Shown here one piece after another: positions 11,124-22,745 of a stretch of DNA of 64,000 nt. Location of the stretch: positions 24,366,502 to 24,430,501 of the forward strand of contig NC_092226.1 of the NCBI RefSeq assembly GCF_036320965.1. Direction: 5' to 3'. Made by a program: the position numbers and the translations under genes. The notes beneath the pieces are model-generated. The model worked only from the letters and a program-made list of their open reading frames with translations. It did not search any database and was not told the DNA's origin. Within the stretch, counting starts at the first letter, position 1. Every line of letters starts with the position of its first letter. The DNA comes from Panulirus ornatus. Taxonomy: Eukaryota > Arthropoda > Malacostraca > Decapoda > Palinuridae.

Positions 11124-12524
11124 CACGTACAATGATTCCTGTTTATTTTCCTTACGCTCCATCATCAGCTTTTGAGCAACTTTAGAGGTTAATCTATTTT
11201 ATATTAAAAAATTTCTTGGGTGACAGTTACTTCCACTTCCAGTAAGTGCTATAAACCTCCCCCAACCTTGCACTCTTCGTACAAACTGAGAAGAGCTTTG
11301 AATATCAGGGAAAATATGACAACCACTCAAACCAGAAGTAGGTTAGGATGAATTTAATTCACTTCGGCTTAAAGTGAAAGAACGGTTTTTTTTTAACCAT
11401 ATTTTCGCGGGTCAAGTAGAATAAGATAATTGTCGAAGTCCCATTTAGAAAATTATTATTCGAGACATCAGTCACGTAGCGTGTTGTTACGTACGGTCCC
11501 CCTTCTTCCTCTGCCACAACGATATCGTAGTGATTTTGCGACGTACGCACTTCTCTCACGTCTTGTTGTACATTTGACTGAGACATGTTCAAGTTTGCGT
11601 TGCTGTGCAGCCTCTCAGCACGGATTATCTGGGGCGATAGTGAGCGATGATTTAAAGTACTAACGGAACGCCCACAGCTTGGCTCTACATTTTCGCGCCC
11701 GAAACGGTGGAAACACAAGTGTATTAGAGTATCTGTCATACACATTATTTTGTCATGAAGGACGGAACAGACGTGAAATTGAAGACATGTAAAAGTCATT
11801 CATAAGTGGAAAAAACATAAAGAATATTCGTTTTACAATCGTAATAGCATCCACTTCGATTTATGGGCCTGAAATATTATTAGGAGAAAACAGGCAAATG
11901 AGAAAGGCGTGTCTTCGTCTACTAACTCCCACGTGGATTGGTTTGATTGCTTTCAATGAAAATTCAGTAATTTTGTGTTTTTTCTTCCCCCATAAATTTG
12001 TCCGTTTATTCGTTGTCACATGATAAAAGAAGTTCTTCACTACCAAAATATGTAAGTACCCTCCCTTGTCTTTTAGTTTCTCATTTCCGTAACATCACTA
12101 CATTTCATTTAAGGGCCGTCCTTGATATTGACTTTGGACCGTGACTGGAGCCTCAAGCGTAAAATATGAATTAAAACGAAGTCTTGTAGGCAGGTGCGTA
12201 AGGACCAATAATCATCCATCTCTCGCCATCCACTTTGTTTTACTTGTGCCAATATAGAGTTTAGTTCCTTACACTCTATCACACCCTCCCACAACTCCTG
12301 CTTCAGGAGCAGTGCTGCTCCTTCCTTAGCTCTTGTCCTCTCACCAACCCCTGACTTTGCTCCCAAGACTTTTCCAAACCATTCTTACCCTTTACCCTTG
12401 AGATTCGTTTCACTCATAGCCAGAACATTCAGGTTTCTTTCCTAAAAAATACTGCTTATCTCACCTTACTTCTTATCTTGGTTACATCCACACGCATTTA
12501 TGTACTCCAGTCTAAATCCCCTTC

Positions 12525-12525
<1 letters not shown>
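11120..12525. other. No gene recognised
   Basis: Unique-looking sequence. The longest minus-strand frame (11359-11799, 146 codons) has a stretch rich in charged residues but no motif, homolog or splice context that I can recognise, so I do not call it a gene. Confidence 0.4.

Positions 12526-12578
<53 letters not shown>
12526..12578. repeat. (TA)n microsatellite, no TE neighbour seen
   Basis: TA tract of about 53 bp. No R or S sequence was recognised on either side. Confidence 0.96.
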
Positions 12579-12581
<3 letters not shown>

Positions 12582-13789
12582 AAAATTCATAGTTAGCACC
12601 GTTAGCCACTACACAGCAGGGACCCATCGTACGTTTACGTGTCCAGAAAGAACTGAGGTTTAATCAACATAGTAACTCTTCATAACCATGGAATTAGTTT
12701 AGTATGTTTTTTGTAATTGTTCATATTATTGTTCGTCCTTATTGTAGTTCAGAGACCAGAACTGGACAGTGTGATCAAGATGCGGTGTTACTAACGCGGT
12801 GAAGAGAGTCGGGACTTTCTGGTGTTGTGTGGCCGATTTTCCGATCTGTATAGTGTCAGTCCCTATAGCAACTTATCATTTCTGCGCGTGCGCAAAATGC
12901 TGGTGGGCAAGATAAAAAGTCGTGGCCGCTGAATCACCTGTGAATATAATGTCAAATTATCAAAAATCTTTGGACCCTCTGGCGCAAAAAAAAAGATACA
13001 TAGAGAAATTAGCATATTTCAGGTGAACAAGATGATACAAGATCATTATTTGTTGACAGTTGGTTGGTGTGGCAGGGCCAGTGTATATCCAGTTGTTCCA
13101 TATTGAGGTCTTTATTTGACTCAGACACCGGGGAGTTTCACCACAGAAAGAATGGAAAGCATAAGTTGCTCAGCCACTTAGGGTATCCTCATTAGACGTG
13201 TTGGGTCTAATGCCCACCAATACCCTGCTGGAATAGATATGTCTCTCTAAACCGAGTTGCTAAACCCAAAGACGAATATGCTCAAAATTAGTACGTTAGG
13301 TCACATCTATATTGTTGTTGTGTATATTTGAGTTAGGGCTAAGGCACACACTTGATTAACAAATACTTTAACATTTGGCTTGAATCATTAACGAAATACT
13401 AACTAAAGTAACAACTTGCCACTGATGACGTGCGTTCCACTCACTCCCACGTCTTAGCCAGGGTCAGGGTTTAACAAATTTTTTTTTTTTCCACTGTCGG
13501 CTGCCAACGAAAGTCTCCTTCTTTCACGGTCTCTTGCTAGATGACTGACACTCATGTTTGATCTCGTAGTTGGACCGATTGGCACAGGCGACAACGGTAT
13601 ACCTGTTCACCGAGTAGGAAAGAGATTTTACGGAGAAAACAGCAGTCAATGCCCTTAAGGAGAACACAGAAGTAATCGAAAACGAGATGTACACACTATC
13701 ATGTTGTTGTCTGTCCACCAGCCTTTCCGAGAGTCACGTGACGTCACCATTAACGTCACGTTGACTGTCACTCTAACCTAGCGTTCGGT

Positions 13790-13861
<72 letters not shown>

Positions 13862-14100
13862 AGTCCGACATAGGGTGAACATTAAAGAAAGAGCGTTTTG
13901 GCGTAATTACCCACACACAGACTAACAATTAGGCACAATTAGCGACCGTAACTGTTGTAAATAGGCGCTAAGCACACAACTCACTGTGACTAGGCCCGCC
14001 GCTGGGTGTCCGGGGTCAAAGGCCACGCCACCTCTCCTGACCCCGCGACCTCCTGTGGTGCCCGCTGTCGCTTAGACGAAGGGTGACGGTTTGCAGTCTG
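12579..14100. other. No gene recognised; contains (GA)n
   Basis: Unique-looking DNA apart from the GA microsatellite at 13792-13857. No domain-bearing ORF was seen. Confidence 0.4.
13792..13857. repeat. (GA)n microsatellite
   Basis: Pure AG/GA tract of about 66 bp. Confidence 0.98.
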
Positions 14101-14257
14101 GTTAGGGGCGTGGGCTGGCTATGGGTATGGGTAAGATATGGGCGTGGGTAGGTTATAAGCATGGGCTGGTGTCAGGCATGGGCTAGGTGTAAGCGGGAGC
14201 AGGTTGAGTGCGTGGGCTGGATATGGGCTTGGATTGATCGTCTGCACAGGCTGGTTT
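14101..14257. repeat. Degenerate ~17-bp minisatellite
   Basis: About nine imperfect units around gcgtgggctggatatgg and its variants (gcatgggctaggtgtaa, gcgtgggtaggttata). It lies just upstream of the 29-bp minisatellite. Confidence 0.7.
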
Positions 14258-14340
14258 TGTGCAGAAATAACTTTCTCATATTTAACCAGCAACGTTATAC
14301 ATGTATTGGTTAGTAGCAAGGCTGCCTTGCCAACGAGGAA

Positions 14341-14510
14341 GACCTTCTAACCTTGTGGTTTTGAATAAAGCCCTCATAACCTTGCTACAATAACTGAGGT
14401 CTTCCTAGCCATGTAACAGTAGCTGATGCCTACCTAGCTTTATCGTTTTGCTTAAAGTCCTTCTAACCTTGTCACGTTAACAGAAGCTCTCCGAGCATTA
14501 TGGTTTGGAA
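14341..14510. repeat. 29-bp minisatellite, about 6 units
   Basis: Five consecutive units are exactly 29 bp (starts at 14341, 14370, 14399, 14428, 14457), plus a partial unit. The shared skeleton is G-(a/t)CCTTCTAACCTTGT. then a T/A-rich half ending in AAA or GAG. It abuts the 5' edge (on plus) of LINE relic R3. Confidence 0.85.
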
Positions 14511-14781
14511 TCGCATCCACACACTACTGTCGAGACTACCATACCTTCAAACATACCCATTTTTGCCCTACCAGACGCTGGAGTCTCCCTCCACATGCTT
14601 TTTAATTCATTCAGGGCCTTAGCCACCATCGTCCACCCCAGTGACTAACTTCAGCACCCATGTTTTCATTTCCAAATTCATCCTTTCCCAGGTATCTAAA
14701 GCATTTCACTTCCTCCAGGTCTTCCTCATTCAAACTGACACTCAGACCAACCTGTATCACCCCTTTGCCGCACTGCGTACC

Positions 14782-14827
<46 letters not shown>

Positions 14828-15316
14828 TCACATATAGTATTGATATTCTCCTTCTACTCACATTCCCAATCCAGTCACCAGCTTTTGGAGTCTATATCTC
14901 TGGAGTCTGCTACCATGACCACAGCGTCTGCAAACAGCAACCGATTCACCTCCCATGACCTTCACCCAGCATACTGTAAACTACCCTCTCCATGAACAGA
15001 TTACACAACCATAGTGCCATCACAGGATCCTTCAGGCAAACCTACCTTCACCGGGAACCACTCGCTTTCTTCCCTTCCAACTCTCAAACATTCCCTACTC
15101 TTCTGATTAAAACTCTTGGGTACATTTATAAACTTTCTTTTTACCCCACATTCATGGAACCCTCCATAACACATATCTGTCGACCTTATCATACGTTTCC
15201 TCGAAATCAATGTCGCATGCAGTCCATTCTGTACGTGTTTCTGATACTTTCTTTAAAGCAAACTCCTGGTTCAAACACCCTTGCCAGTCAACCGCTTTAT
15301 GCACCATTTTCTCTCA

Positions 15317-15320
<4 letters not shown>
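14510..15320 (-). mobile_element. RTE-like LINE copy R3, degenerate
   Basis: The minus strand covers the RT from about the CGFRSG block to the YGCEAW region. Recognisable plus-strand words include ccttcaaacatacccatttt (14547), the ..tctaaagcatttcacttcctcc.. block, and gaacagattacacaaccat. Many substitutions and indels have destroyed the frame, and a TA tract interrupts it at 14784-14824. The 5' end runs into (AT)n at 15319. Confidence 0.75.
14784..14824. repeat. (TA)n inside R3
   Basis: TA tract of about 41 bp splitting R3. Family consensus continues on both sides. Confidence 0.95.

Positions 15321-15388
<68 letters not shown>
15319..15388. repeat. (AT)n between R3 and S3
   Basis: TA tract of about 70 bp. 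R3 5' end lies to the left and S3 5' end to the right. Confidence 0.97.
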
Positions 15389-15390
<2 letters not shown>

Positions 15391-15614
15391 CCCTAGGGAT
15401 AGGGGAGAAAGAATACTTCCCACGCATTCCCTGCGTGTCGTAGAAGGCTGTTAAAAGAGGAGGGAGCGGGTGGCTGGAAATCCTCCCCTCGTTTTTTTTT
15501 TAATTTTCCAAAAGAAGGAACAGAGAAGGGGGCCAGGTGAGGATATTCCCTCAAACGCCCAGTCCTCTGTTAACGCTACCTCCCTATCGCGGGAAATGGC
15601 GAATAGTATAAAAG

Positions 15615-15616
<2 letters not shown>
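15389..15616 (+). mobile_element. SINE-like repeat S3
   Basis: Sense-strand S copy of about 228 bp. It runs accctagggataggggag, acttcccacgcattccctgc, gtcgtagaaggctgttaaaa, ggctggaaatcctcccctcg, T9, ccaaaagaaggaacagag, cagtcctctgttaacgctac, and then cgcgggaaatggcgaatag with a short A-rich tail into (AT)n. It is the only S copy here in plus orientation, which confirms which end carries the tail. Confidence 0.75.

Positions 15617-15689
<73 letters not shown>
15617..15689. repeat. (AT)n at 3' end of S3
   Basis: TA tract of about 73 bp following the S3 tail. Confidence 0.97.
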
Positions 15690-15692
<3 letters not shown>

Positions 15693-16044
15693 TTATGAGT
15701 CGAATTTCTTCCGAGAAACGTGTAAAGTTTCAGTGAATAAATAGAACTCTTGCTGAAGTGCGATTATTCTTTGGTGAAATCCTCCCAGTTGTGGTAGTGG
15801 GTTGTCTCATGGTCGAGGAGAGTGAGTGCTGTTGTGTTAGGATGGTGGATAGAAGACAGCTCAGGTTGTGGTTAGATCCGCCGAGGGAGGTACTCGTCTT
15901 AACGCCTGTTGTTGTCGTTAGGGAAACAAAGTAAGAAAAGATGATGACATCATTTCGGACAACAGTGACGGTAGTGTTGACAGTGTGAGTGAGACTGGTA
16001 TGTGACAGCATCCCCTGCGCTGGCGGCGGTAGCAGCGGTGAGGG
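15690..16044. other. No gene recognised
   Basis: Unique-looking 355 bp between S3 and the duplicated unit. Nothing was recognised. Confidence 0.4.
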
Positions 16045-16744
16045 AAATACCCCACCATAAACATTGGCCAGTGTTCCGAGGCACACGTTTGAGCCGCCGG
16101 GGTGGGCCTGGACAATACCCGCGGGAGTTTCTCCTCCTCCTCCTCCTCTTCCACACTCCCCAATACCCTACTATACCCCGGCCACATATCACTGTCGCCC
16201 AGCGGTCGACCAGCCTCTCCAGGAGACAATGGACAGAACGATACAAATTCCCCGGTCAATTTTGGAATTGGATACTTCTGTAGAGTCGGGGCTGTTTATT
16301 GGGTAAATAAAGGAGCAGTTTACCTCGGAGGAAGGGACCACAAACCTGGACAGGTCCAATTACAGTTGGCAGGCACAGGTACTCTGGTCTACCGCCAGAA
16401 ACCTAGACAGGTCCACTTACAGTTGGCAGAGCACAGCAGCGGTCATGATATAGTTTGCTTTAATTTGAACCATTTTGAACAGACTGTTTATAGGTTTAGG
16501 TCTAACAACTATGAGGTTCAGAGGTTCTTTATAACGTTTAGGTGAGGTGTCCACGACAGCATCTCTCGCAAGACTTATTGAGACATTTATAAGTTCATAC
16601 AAATCCAAGTGACGGTAATAAAGTAAACGGAAAGGACCAGAAAAGTTGACTGTTTTATTATTAAATGTTTATCCAGATGAAAAGGGTAATAAGTTCAGTT
16701 GGCGTTGCTAATTCTATATAAAAGTTCCAGTAACATTTTGGTCC

Positions 16745-16835
16745 TCGAGTGAAGTCACTTCGGCGAGGCTGTATAATAATATTAATCGTCAGTTGACGTA
16801 AGGGAGTACAAACTTGTCAAGAAACTTCTTGCTCT
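16745..16835 (-). repeat. Dispersed repeat D (minus)
   Basis: On plus it reads gtgaagtcacttcggcgagg ctgtataat..atcgtcagttgacg (broken by a TTA-like insertion), then gggagtacaaacttgtcaag. This is the reverse complement of the D core. Confidence 0.55.
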
Positions 16836-16843
16836 TTCATGGG

Positions 16844-16845
<2 letters not shown>

Positions 16846-16916
<71 letters not shown>
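16846..16916. repeat. (TA)n at 3' end of R4
   Basis: TA tract of about 71 bp leading into the poly(T) of the minus-strand LINE fragment R4. Confidence 0.97.
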
Positions 16917-16924
<8 letters not shown>

Positions 16925-17482
16925 TTATTTTATTATACTTTGTCGCTGTCTCCTACGTTAGCGAGGTAGCGCAAGGAAACAGACGAAAGAATGGCCCCAA
17001 CCCACCCACATACACATGTATATACATACACGCCCACACACGCACATATACATACCTATACATTTCAACGTATACATACACAGACATGTACATATATACA
17101 CATGTACATATTCATACCTCTTGCCTTCATCCATTCTCGTCGCCACCCCGCCAAACATGAAATGACACCCACACCGAAACCACAGCTCCCTTTCCACATC
17201 TAGGCCCCACAAAACTTTCCATGGTTTACCTCAGACTCTTCACATGCCCTGGTTCAATCCATTGACAGCACGTCGACTCCGGTATACCACATCGTTCCAA
17301 TTCACTCTATTTCTTGCACGCCTTTCGCCTTCCTATATGTTCAGGCCCCGATCGCTCAAAATCTTTTTCACTCCATCCTTGCACCTCCATTTTGGTCTCT
17401 CGCTTCTGCTCGTTCCCTCCACCTCTGACACGTATATTCTCTTTGTCAATCTTTCCTCGCTCATTCTCTCCATGTGACATTT
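16917..17482 (-). mobile_element. RTE-like LINE fragment R4 (3' end)
   Basis: The minus strand holds only the extreme C-terminus and the 3' UTR. The terminal hairpin is at 16944-16971, then the alternating CA/TA UTR, the gctccctttccacatct block, and the last roughly 75 codons up to about 17477. The UTR is the long type but has an internal deletion that removes the second gcgaggtagcg motif. The 5' truncation lies next to a short TA tract (17491-17515). Confidence 0.8.
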
Positions 17483-17490
17483 TGGGTATG

Positions 17491-17515
17491 TATATATATA
17501 TATATATATATATAT
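17491..17515. repeat. (TA)n at 5' side of R4
   Basis: Short TA tract of about 25 bp. Confidence 0.93.
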
Positions 17516-17523
17516 CCTGCATG

Positions 17524-18515
17524 TTCACCGATACAAAATTGCCGTTTTCGAGGCACACTTGAGCCCGGTGGCCGACCAATTCGGGGTTTCTCTCCTCCTC
17601 CCTCCCCCACAATCCCTCCGTACATACCCCGGCACTATCCTTCCCCAGCGTCACAGTCTCCAGAACAATGTCAAACGATAAATCCCCGTCATTTGATTGA
17701 TACTTCAAGCACGGCTGTTTATTCACAATTCTAACGGCATTTACTCGAAAGACCACAAACCTGACAGTTCAATTACATTGCAGCACATACTCTGTCACTC
17801 GCCAAAACCTGAGTCCATTACATCGCACGAGCACCACATCAAATAGTTGCTCAATTTAACCATTTTAAAACAGACTGTTATAGTTTTGCTTTCAATGAGT
17901 TTCAAGGTTCTTTATACATTAGGTTTTCAGGCCCAATTCTTCGACCTATTGACACCACTTATATTCATCAAATCCAAGTGACGGTAATAAAGTAACGGAA
18001 AGACCGAAAACTCCCAGTATTTTAATTATTAATTCCTTCCAGTTTTATGAAAAGGTAATATTCATCTGGCGTGCAATTGACTTAAAAGTTCCATAACCTT
18101 TGTCCTCGTGTGAATACTTCGGCGAGGCTGTATTATTAATCGTCAGTTCACAGTACAACTTGTCAGGACTTCTTCTCTTCAGGATATATATATATATATA
18201 ATATAATAAATCAATAATCTATATATATCAAATATATTTTTTTTTTTTTTTATAACTTGCGCTGTCTCCACTTAGATACGCAAGAACAGACAAGATGCCA
18301 CACACATACGAATACATACAACGACTCACACCAATATACATACCCTCTACATTCAACGTATACAACACAGACATGTCATATTACATGTCACATACTTCAT
18401 ACCCTGCTTCATTTCTCCCCAACCCCCAACAGAATAAACAAAAAACCACAGCCCCTTCACATCTGGCCACAAATCTCCATGGTTACCCCAGCCGCAAACC
18501 TGATCAATTCCATTA
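17524..18515. repeat. Tandem duplication unit B, deletion-riddled
   Basis: Second copy of unit A, with landmarks in the same order: gaggcacac at 17551, accacaaacctgacag at 17751, aatccaagtgacggtaataa at 17971, the D repeat at about 18105-18178 (minus), TA tract remnants at 18183-18235, T15, then an R4-like LINE 3' end to about 18513. Between equivalent landmarks (gaggcacac to poly(T)) it is about 684 bp against about 838 bp in unit A. The differences are dominated by loss of one base from doubled or tripled bases (for example cctggacagg becomes cctgacag). Confidence 0.8.
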
Positions 18516-18541
18516 TATATATATATATATATATATATATT
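18514..18541. repeat. (TA)n after unit B
   Basis: TA tract of about 28 bp at the 5' end of the unit-B LINE fragment. Confidence 0.94.
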
Positions 18542-18544
18542 CAG

Positions 18545-19366
18545 AATGTTTCTTTATAATCGTTTTCATATATTTCTGAGCAAAAGTGCTTTACCATAGG
18601 GTTAATTAGCCTCATTACATACTACAAGCTACCTTTACCATTGTTACTAGAATGTATTAGGAATCGCCACCGTCGTTACCACTAAAACGCCCAAGTAAGA
18701 AGTCTTTCAGTGGATGGATTTGGTTTTAGGTAAGAATATGGGAGAACTTAGGCGATCAACACAGAATGAAATATGCGATGGCAGGTGGTTACGTCTGTAC
18801 TGTAGCTTTCATCATGACATCAATCTGTAAGCATATGGGGCCTTCATGCCACCACTGAGTGGTTCAGGTGTTGAGTTTCTCCCAGCTCGTGAACGCATGA
18901 GTGGTGGCGCTAATAAGCGACTCCGGTAGCCAGGATCCGAACCATGACTTTATGATAAGTGAGAGAGGTTCTCAGGCCACACTTTGAGAAATGCTTATCA
19001 TTCTGTGTTAGTGTAATTAGATATATAATTTTGACCTGATTTTTGGCCGATGAGATGAAAGAGAATAGCGACGAGTTTACAGCAGTCCGTATTCATCTTC
19101 TGGGCGGTGGTGCGACATTGGATAGAGATTGCAAAAGTGGTTCAGGAACTGGGCGACAATCACCGAATTATATAGCAAGTTGAATATGTCTTTAGGGTTC
19201 TTTGACTTCTGGTAAAGTCCACTGGGATGTTACACGTGCTTGGTTGTTAAAAGTTATGGTAATGCCTTTATAAATGTTGATTATTTCTATCTAGTTCTTG
19301 GTGAGGAATTTTTTTCTAACACGGAACAGACCCGAGTTACCTTCCTGAAACAGATAAACGAAGTCG

Positions 19367-19449
<83 letters not shown>

Positions 19450-21290
19450 ATCCTCTTTTATCTCCATGTGAACGTACACAAGTGCCAGACTAGATAGATT
19501 GTAGCTGATATTCGTTTTTTCTCCTCTTAGCATAACCTCTCACGACTCATCGTTCAAAGTCCTGTGTGTCTGGTCAGTAAACATCGAGTGTTTGATATTA
19601 TCACGTCTATTTCCCTCGATGCCTCTGAAACAACCCGTCCAAGATCTCCCCGGCGTGTTGATACCGTCATGCACACGTGCAATTTACTTCTCTTCATGCA
19701 CTGCATGTTAATACCCCGTCCAAAAATCAGTTACTCGATCTCTCTTGACACCCTGGTCTGCTCAGGTCGTGAAGGAAGACGTGTAGTATCCATGCACACC
19801 CTTGGCCACAGTGCAAATCCTCCCTCAAAGGCTGGTCTCGCAGCCGTCCATGGTTATGGCAAATACTTGCTCACCATCAGTGACCACGAACGCTCGACGT
19901 GTTATTGTCAAAATATCTTTCAGAACTTCGCATGATGAGGGGTAAAGAATAATGATAATTGGCAGTACTTTAGATGTTTATATAACAATTTCATGACTAG
20001 TTTGAAATACTGAACATACGATTGTAAGCCTTAATGTTGATACTCCGGGCTGTAGAGGGATGTTTGATTAGAGAGATTTTGGATGTTGAAATTTCACATG
20101 ACAGCGTCCATGGCGAGTGTCAAATCTAGATGGATGCCTCATTGTGACAGCGTGCGACAACTCGGCTGTCACTCGCATGACAGCCAGCTGTCATCGCCAT
20201 CTGTCAGTCCAACCAGCCGATGGGGGTCGGTGATCAATCTGAAGTACTTGTGGTACGCCATATGTAGAGGCGGTGTCATTTATCTGTCTATCCACCTATC
20301 TATCTATCTCTCTATCACATATATATTGTGTATAATGAAATGAACCTTTCTCGTAAGAAGACATACACCCCTCTTATAAATATACTTACACCCAATATTT
20401 ATTTAGCTCGTACAGTCTCTCCTACACACACACACACTTACACACACACACAGCTGCTGTGACAAACGACCCAGGAGCAGCAGCGACAAAAGACCGCCGT
20501 CGATGGAGAGGTTGTATCTAGGGTGATCCGAAACTGCAATCCTAGCTCGGCTCCCATTGGCCCCCGGGTCGTTCCGTGGTGCCTTATGGCCCCAAGACGA
20601 GGTGGAATTGGTAATGAAGCAGTTATTACGGTGTCTTGCTATTGTTGGCGTGAGGGAGGGAGTGAGGGAGGGTGGGTTGGCGGTCGGTGGCCGGAATACC
20701 TCAGGTGGGCGAGCGAGTGGATACTCTGGAGACTTGACTGACTGACTGACGCACACTGTGTTACCCTCCTCCCTTATTACTTCCTCGTGTGCGGGTTGAC
20801 ATCGACGCTCCTGTCTCACTGGGCCTCTCTGGCAATGTCTTGTCTTCATGATTTCATCTCTTATTACACTGAGGGAGAAGAGGAAAAGGGCCAGTCTTAC
20901 AGCACTGTATTGCATCGAGATACCAGGGTGTAAATCGACAGGCGAGTATGATAATTTCGCGTCAATATTTGCATGTTCTAATCGCAAATTGTGCGTGAAA
21001 TGTATTCTGATACATTACTGTATTACTACATAATTCTGATGGATTATTATTCTGTAACCAGTAATGTCAGAATTAACATATAAGTTAACAATTTGCTCAT
21101 CGCCCGTTTTGTTAACCCATAAGCACACGACGATATGACCCCAGGGAGGGGCGGGGTGTATGATTACCTGACCTTTAGACTTGACCATTTGAAAATTGGG
21201 ATCGACGTGCAGGGCGTCGACCCCAAGGGTCGTACCGTTGTGATGAAGGATCGTACGTCAGAACTACCCGTCCTTACGTCTTTTGGATAT
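18545..21290. other. 2.7 kb without recognisable genes
   Basis: It contains a TA tract (19369-19444), a TCTA-rich patch near 20280-20325 and short CA runs at 20424-20452. No domain-bearing ORF was seen. Near 21150-21280 two gatcgtac-type words (gggtcgtaccgttgtg, ggatcgtacgtcag) suggest a decayed short tandem repeat. Confidence 0.45.
19369..19444. repeat. (TA)n microsatellite, no TE neighbour seen
   Basis: TA tract of about 76 bp. I recognise no mobile element on either side. Confidence 0.97.
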
Positions 21291-21295
21291 CTTTC

Positions 21296-21526
21296 GTTTT
21301 CTTTTTCTTCCACCGTATAGTAACGTTAGCGAGGTAGCGTTAAGAACAGAGGACTGGGCCTTTGAGGGAATATCCTCACCTGGCCCTCTTCTATGTTCCT
21401 TCTTTTGGAAAATTAGAAAAAAAAACGAGGGGAGGATTTCCAGCCACCCGCTCCCTCCCCTTTTAGTCGCCTTCTACGACACGCAGGGAATACGTGGGAA
21501 GTATTCTTTCTACCCTATCTGCAGGG

Positions 21527-21530
<4 letters not shown>
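21296..21530 (-). mobile_element. SINE-like repeat S4
   Basis: Minus-strand S copy of about 235 bp with the same block order as S2. The 3' terminal core is at 21322-21341 (gcgaggtagcg on plus), and the 5' end is ccctatctgcagggata at 21512-21529. On the 3' side there is no TA tract, only a T/C-rich tail. On the 5' side a TA tract follows directly. Confidence 0.75.

Positions 21531-21602
<72 letters not shown>
21529..21602. repeat. (TA)n at 5' end of S4
   Basis: TA tract of about 74 bp. Confidence 0.97.
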
Positions 21603-21603
<1 letters not shown>

Positions 21604-21639
21604 CAGCGTTGCCATGTTTGTTAGATGTTTGCTTCTTAC

Positions 21640-22745
21640 GTTGATGTACCATTATCAGCTTGTGAGATGAAGAGAATGTAATCAGTTACTCTGAGCTGAC
21701 TTAGAACGCACATCTCTTATGTATTCTTTGTGAGTTGGGATTTATACCGTAGCCATTGTCATGAGTAAGCGTTTTATTCATTATCACAGCTGCATTCATC
21801 ACGTGAACTCATCAGTCATATGGTTGAGATCACAATGATTCATCCATGTTTATTCATCACAGAAAGCTCAAAGGCTCGAGTGAAAGATCTTTTGCAGATC
21901 ACTGCATACAAGGAACAGAGTTGGATTAGATGCTTCTTTCTAAACCAACTCAGTATCACTACACACTGACACACCACACACACACTTTCATTATTACTGT
22001 GGTACACGAAGAAGCCACCAGAATCCATGTACGACAAACCAGCCACTCGCGCCTCAGTAACCCTGCATCAGACGTTTCTCCACTGTACACTTATCATCTG
22101 CTTCTCATGTTTACTTTCCTTGACTCGCCTCTCTTTACTTACCTCCACCTACACTCTGAAAAAGCAGCATTCAACTAAACCTTTCCTTCCTCAACTACAG
22201 TTAGAAAAAGTAGCGTTCAACTTTTCTTCCTCAACTACACTTAGAAAAAGTAGCGTTCACCTTTTCTTCTTCAACTACACCTAGAAAAAGTAGCGTTCAC
22301 CTTAACGATGTGTAGCCACAGTCATCTTGTAGCTGATTTCATTTAGCAGATGAACAGCTGCATTCGTCTCGTTAATGCGTAGCTTCTTTCATCTCGTCGA
22401 TGCACCGCATCTGTTCACCATGTAGGTGGATTAATCTTCCTTATTTGCGGTCAACATGTAGCTGGATTCTGTCTGACTTCGTTCTTTACGTGAATGTATT
22501 CCTCATGTCACAGTCATCCCCTCTGAAGATAGAAATGTTATATGGCTTCATTCGTGAGTTGTTTAGTTAGAGGGCGCATTCTTTGAGAGAGAGCATTCAT
22601 CATATGTTTCATTCATTATACTGCTACACTTATCATTTGGAGACATTCCTAATGTGTAGGTATTCATCATATATCCTCACTTCATCGAGTATCATGTACG
22701 CATTCATCATACTCTCTCATACACCGTCATTCAAACGTGTCTGTA
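21640..22745. repeat. Degenerate tandem array rich in ATTCATCA words
   Basis: Words such as attcatcacgtg, attcatcatatg, cattcatcatac and catgtagctggatt recur at irregular 20-25 bp or multiple spacings. This is consistent with a heavily decayed minisatellite. A clear 40-bp array sits inside it (22151-22304). The edges are uncertain. Confidence 0.45.
22151..22304. repeat. 40-bp tandem repeat, nearly 4 units
   Basis: Units start at 22151, 22191, 22231 and 22271, each reading tcaactacacttagaaaaag then tagcgttcaccttttcttc with few changes. The first unit is the most diverged. Confidence 0.9.

Larger units (their letters stand above)
16045..17235. repeat. Tandem duplication unit A
   Basis: First of two consecutive related segments. 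It comprises about 800 bp of non-TE sequence (gaggcacacg at 16078, accacaaacctggacagg at 16338, aatccaagtgacggtaataa at 16602), a D repeat, a TA tract and the 3' end of LINE copy R4. All these landmarks recur in the same order in 17524-18515. Unit A reads as normal sequence. A 57-bp internal repeat (accacaaacctggacag / gccagaaacctagacag) is visible at 16338-16432. Confidence 0.8.

Noticed and set aside
11359..11799. 146-codon minus-strand frame
   Set aside because: No recognisable domain or homolog, no splice or promoter context, and frames of this length are expected by chance in 64 kb.
18895..18985. B-box-like ggttcggatcc on the minus strand
   Set aside because: Only a poor A-box candidate exists, and there is no match to the SINE copies at 37172 and 60546.
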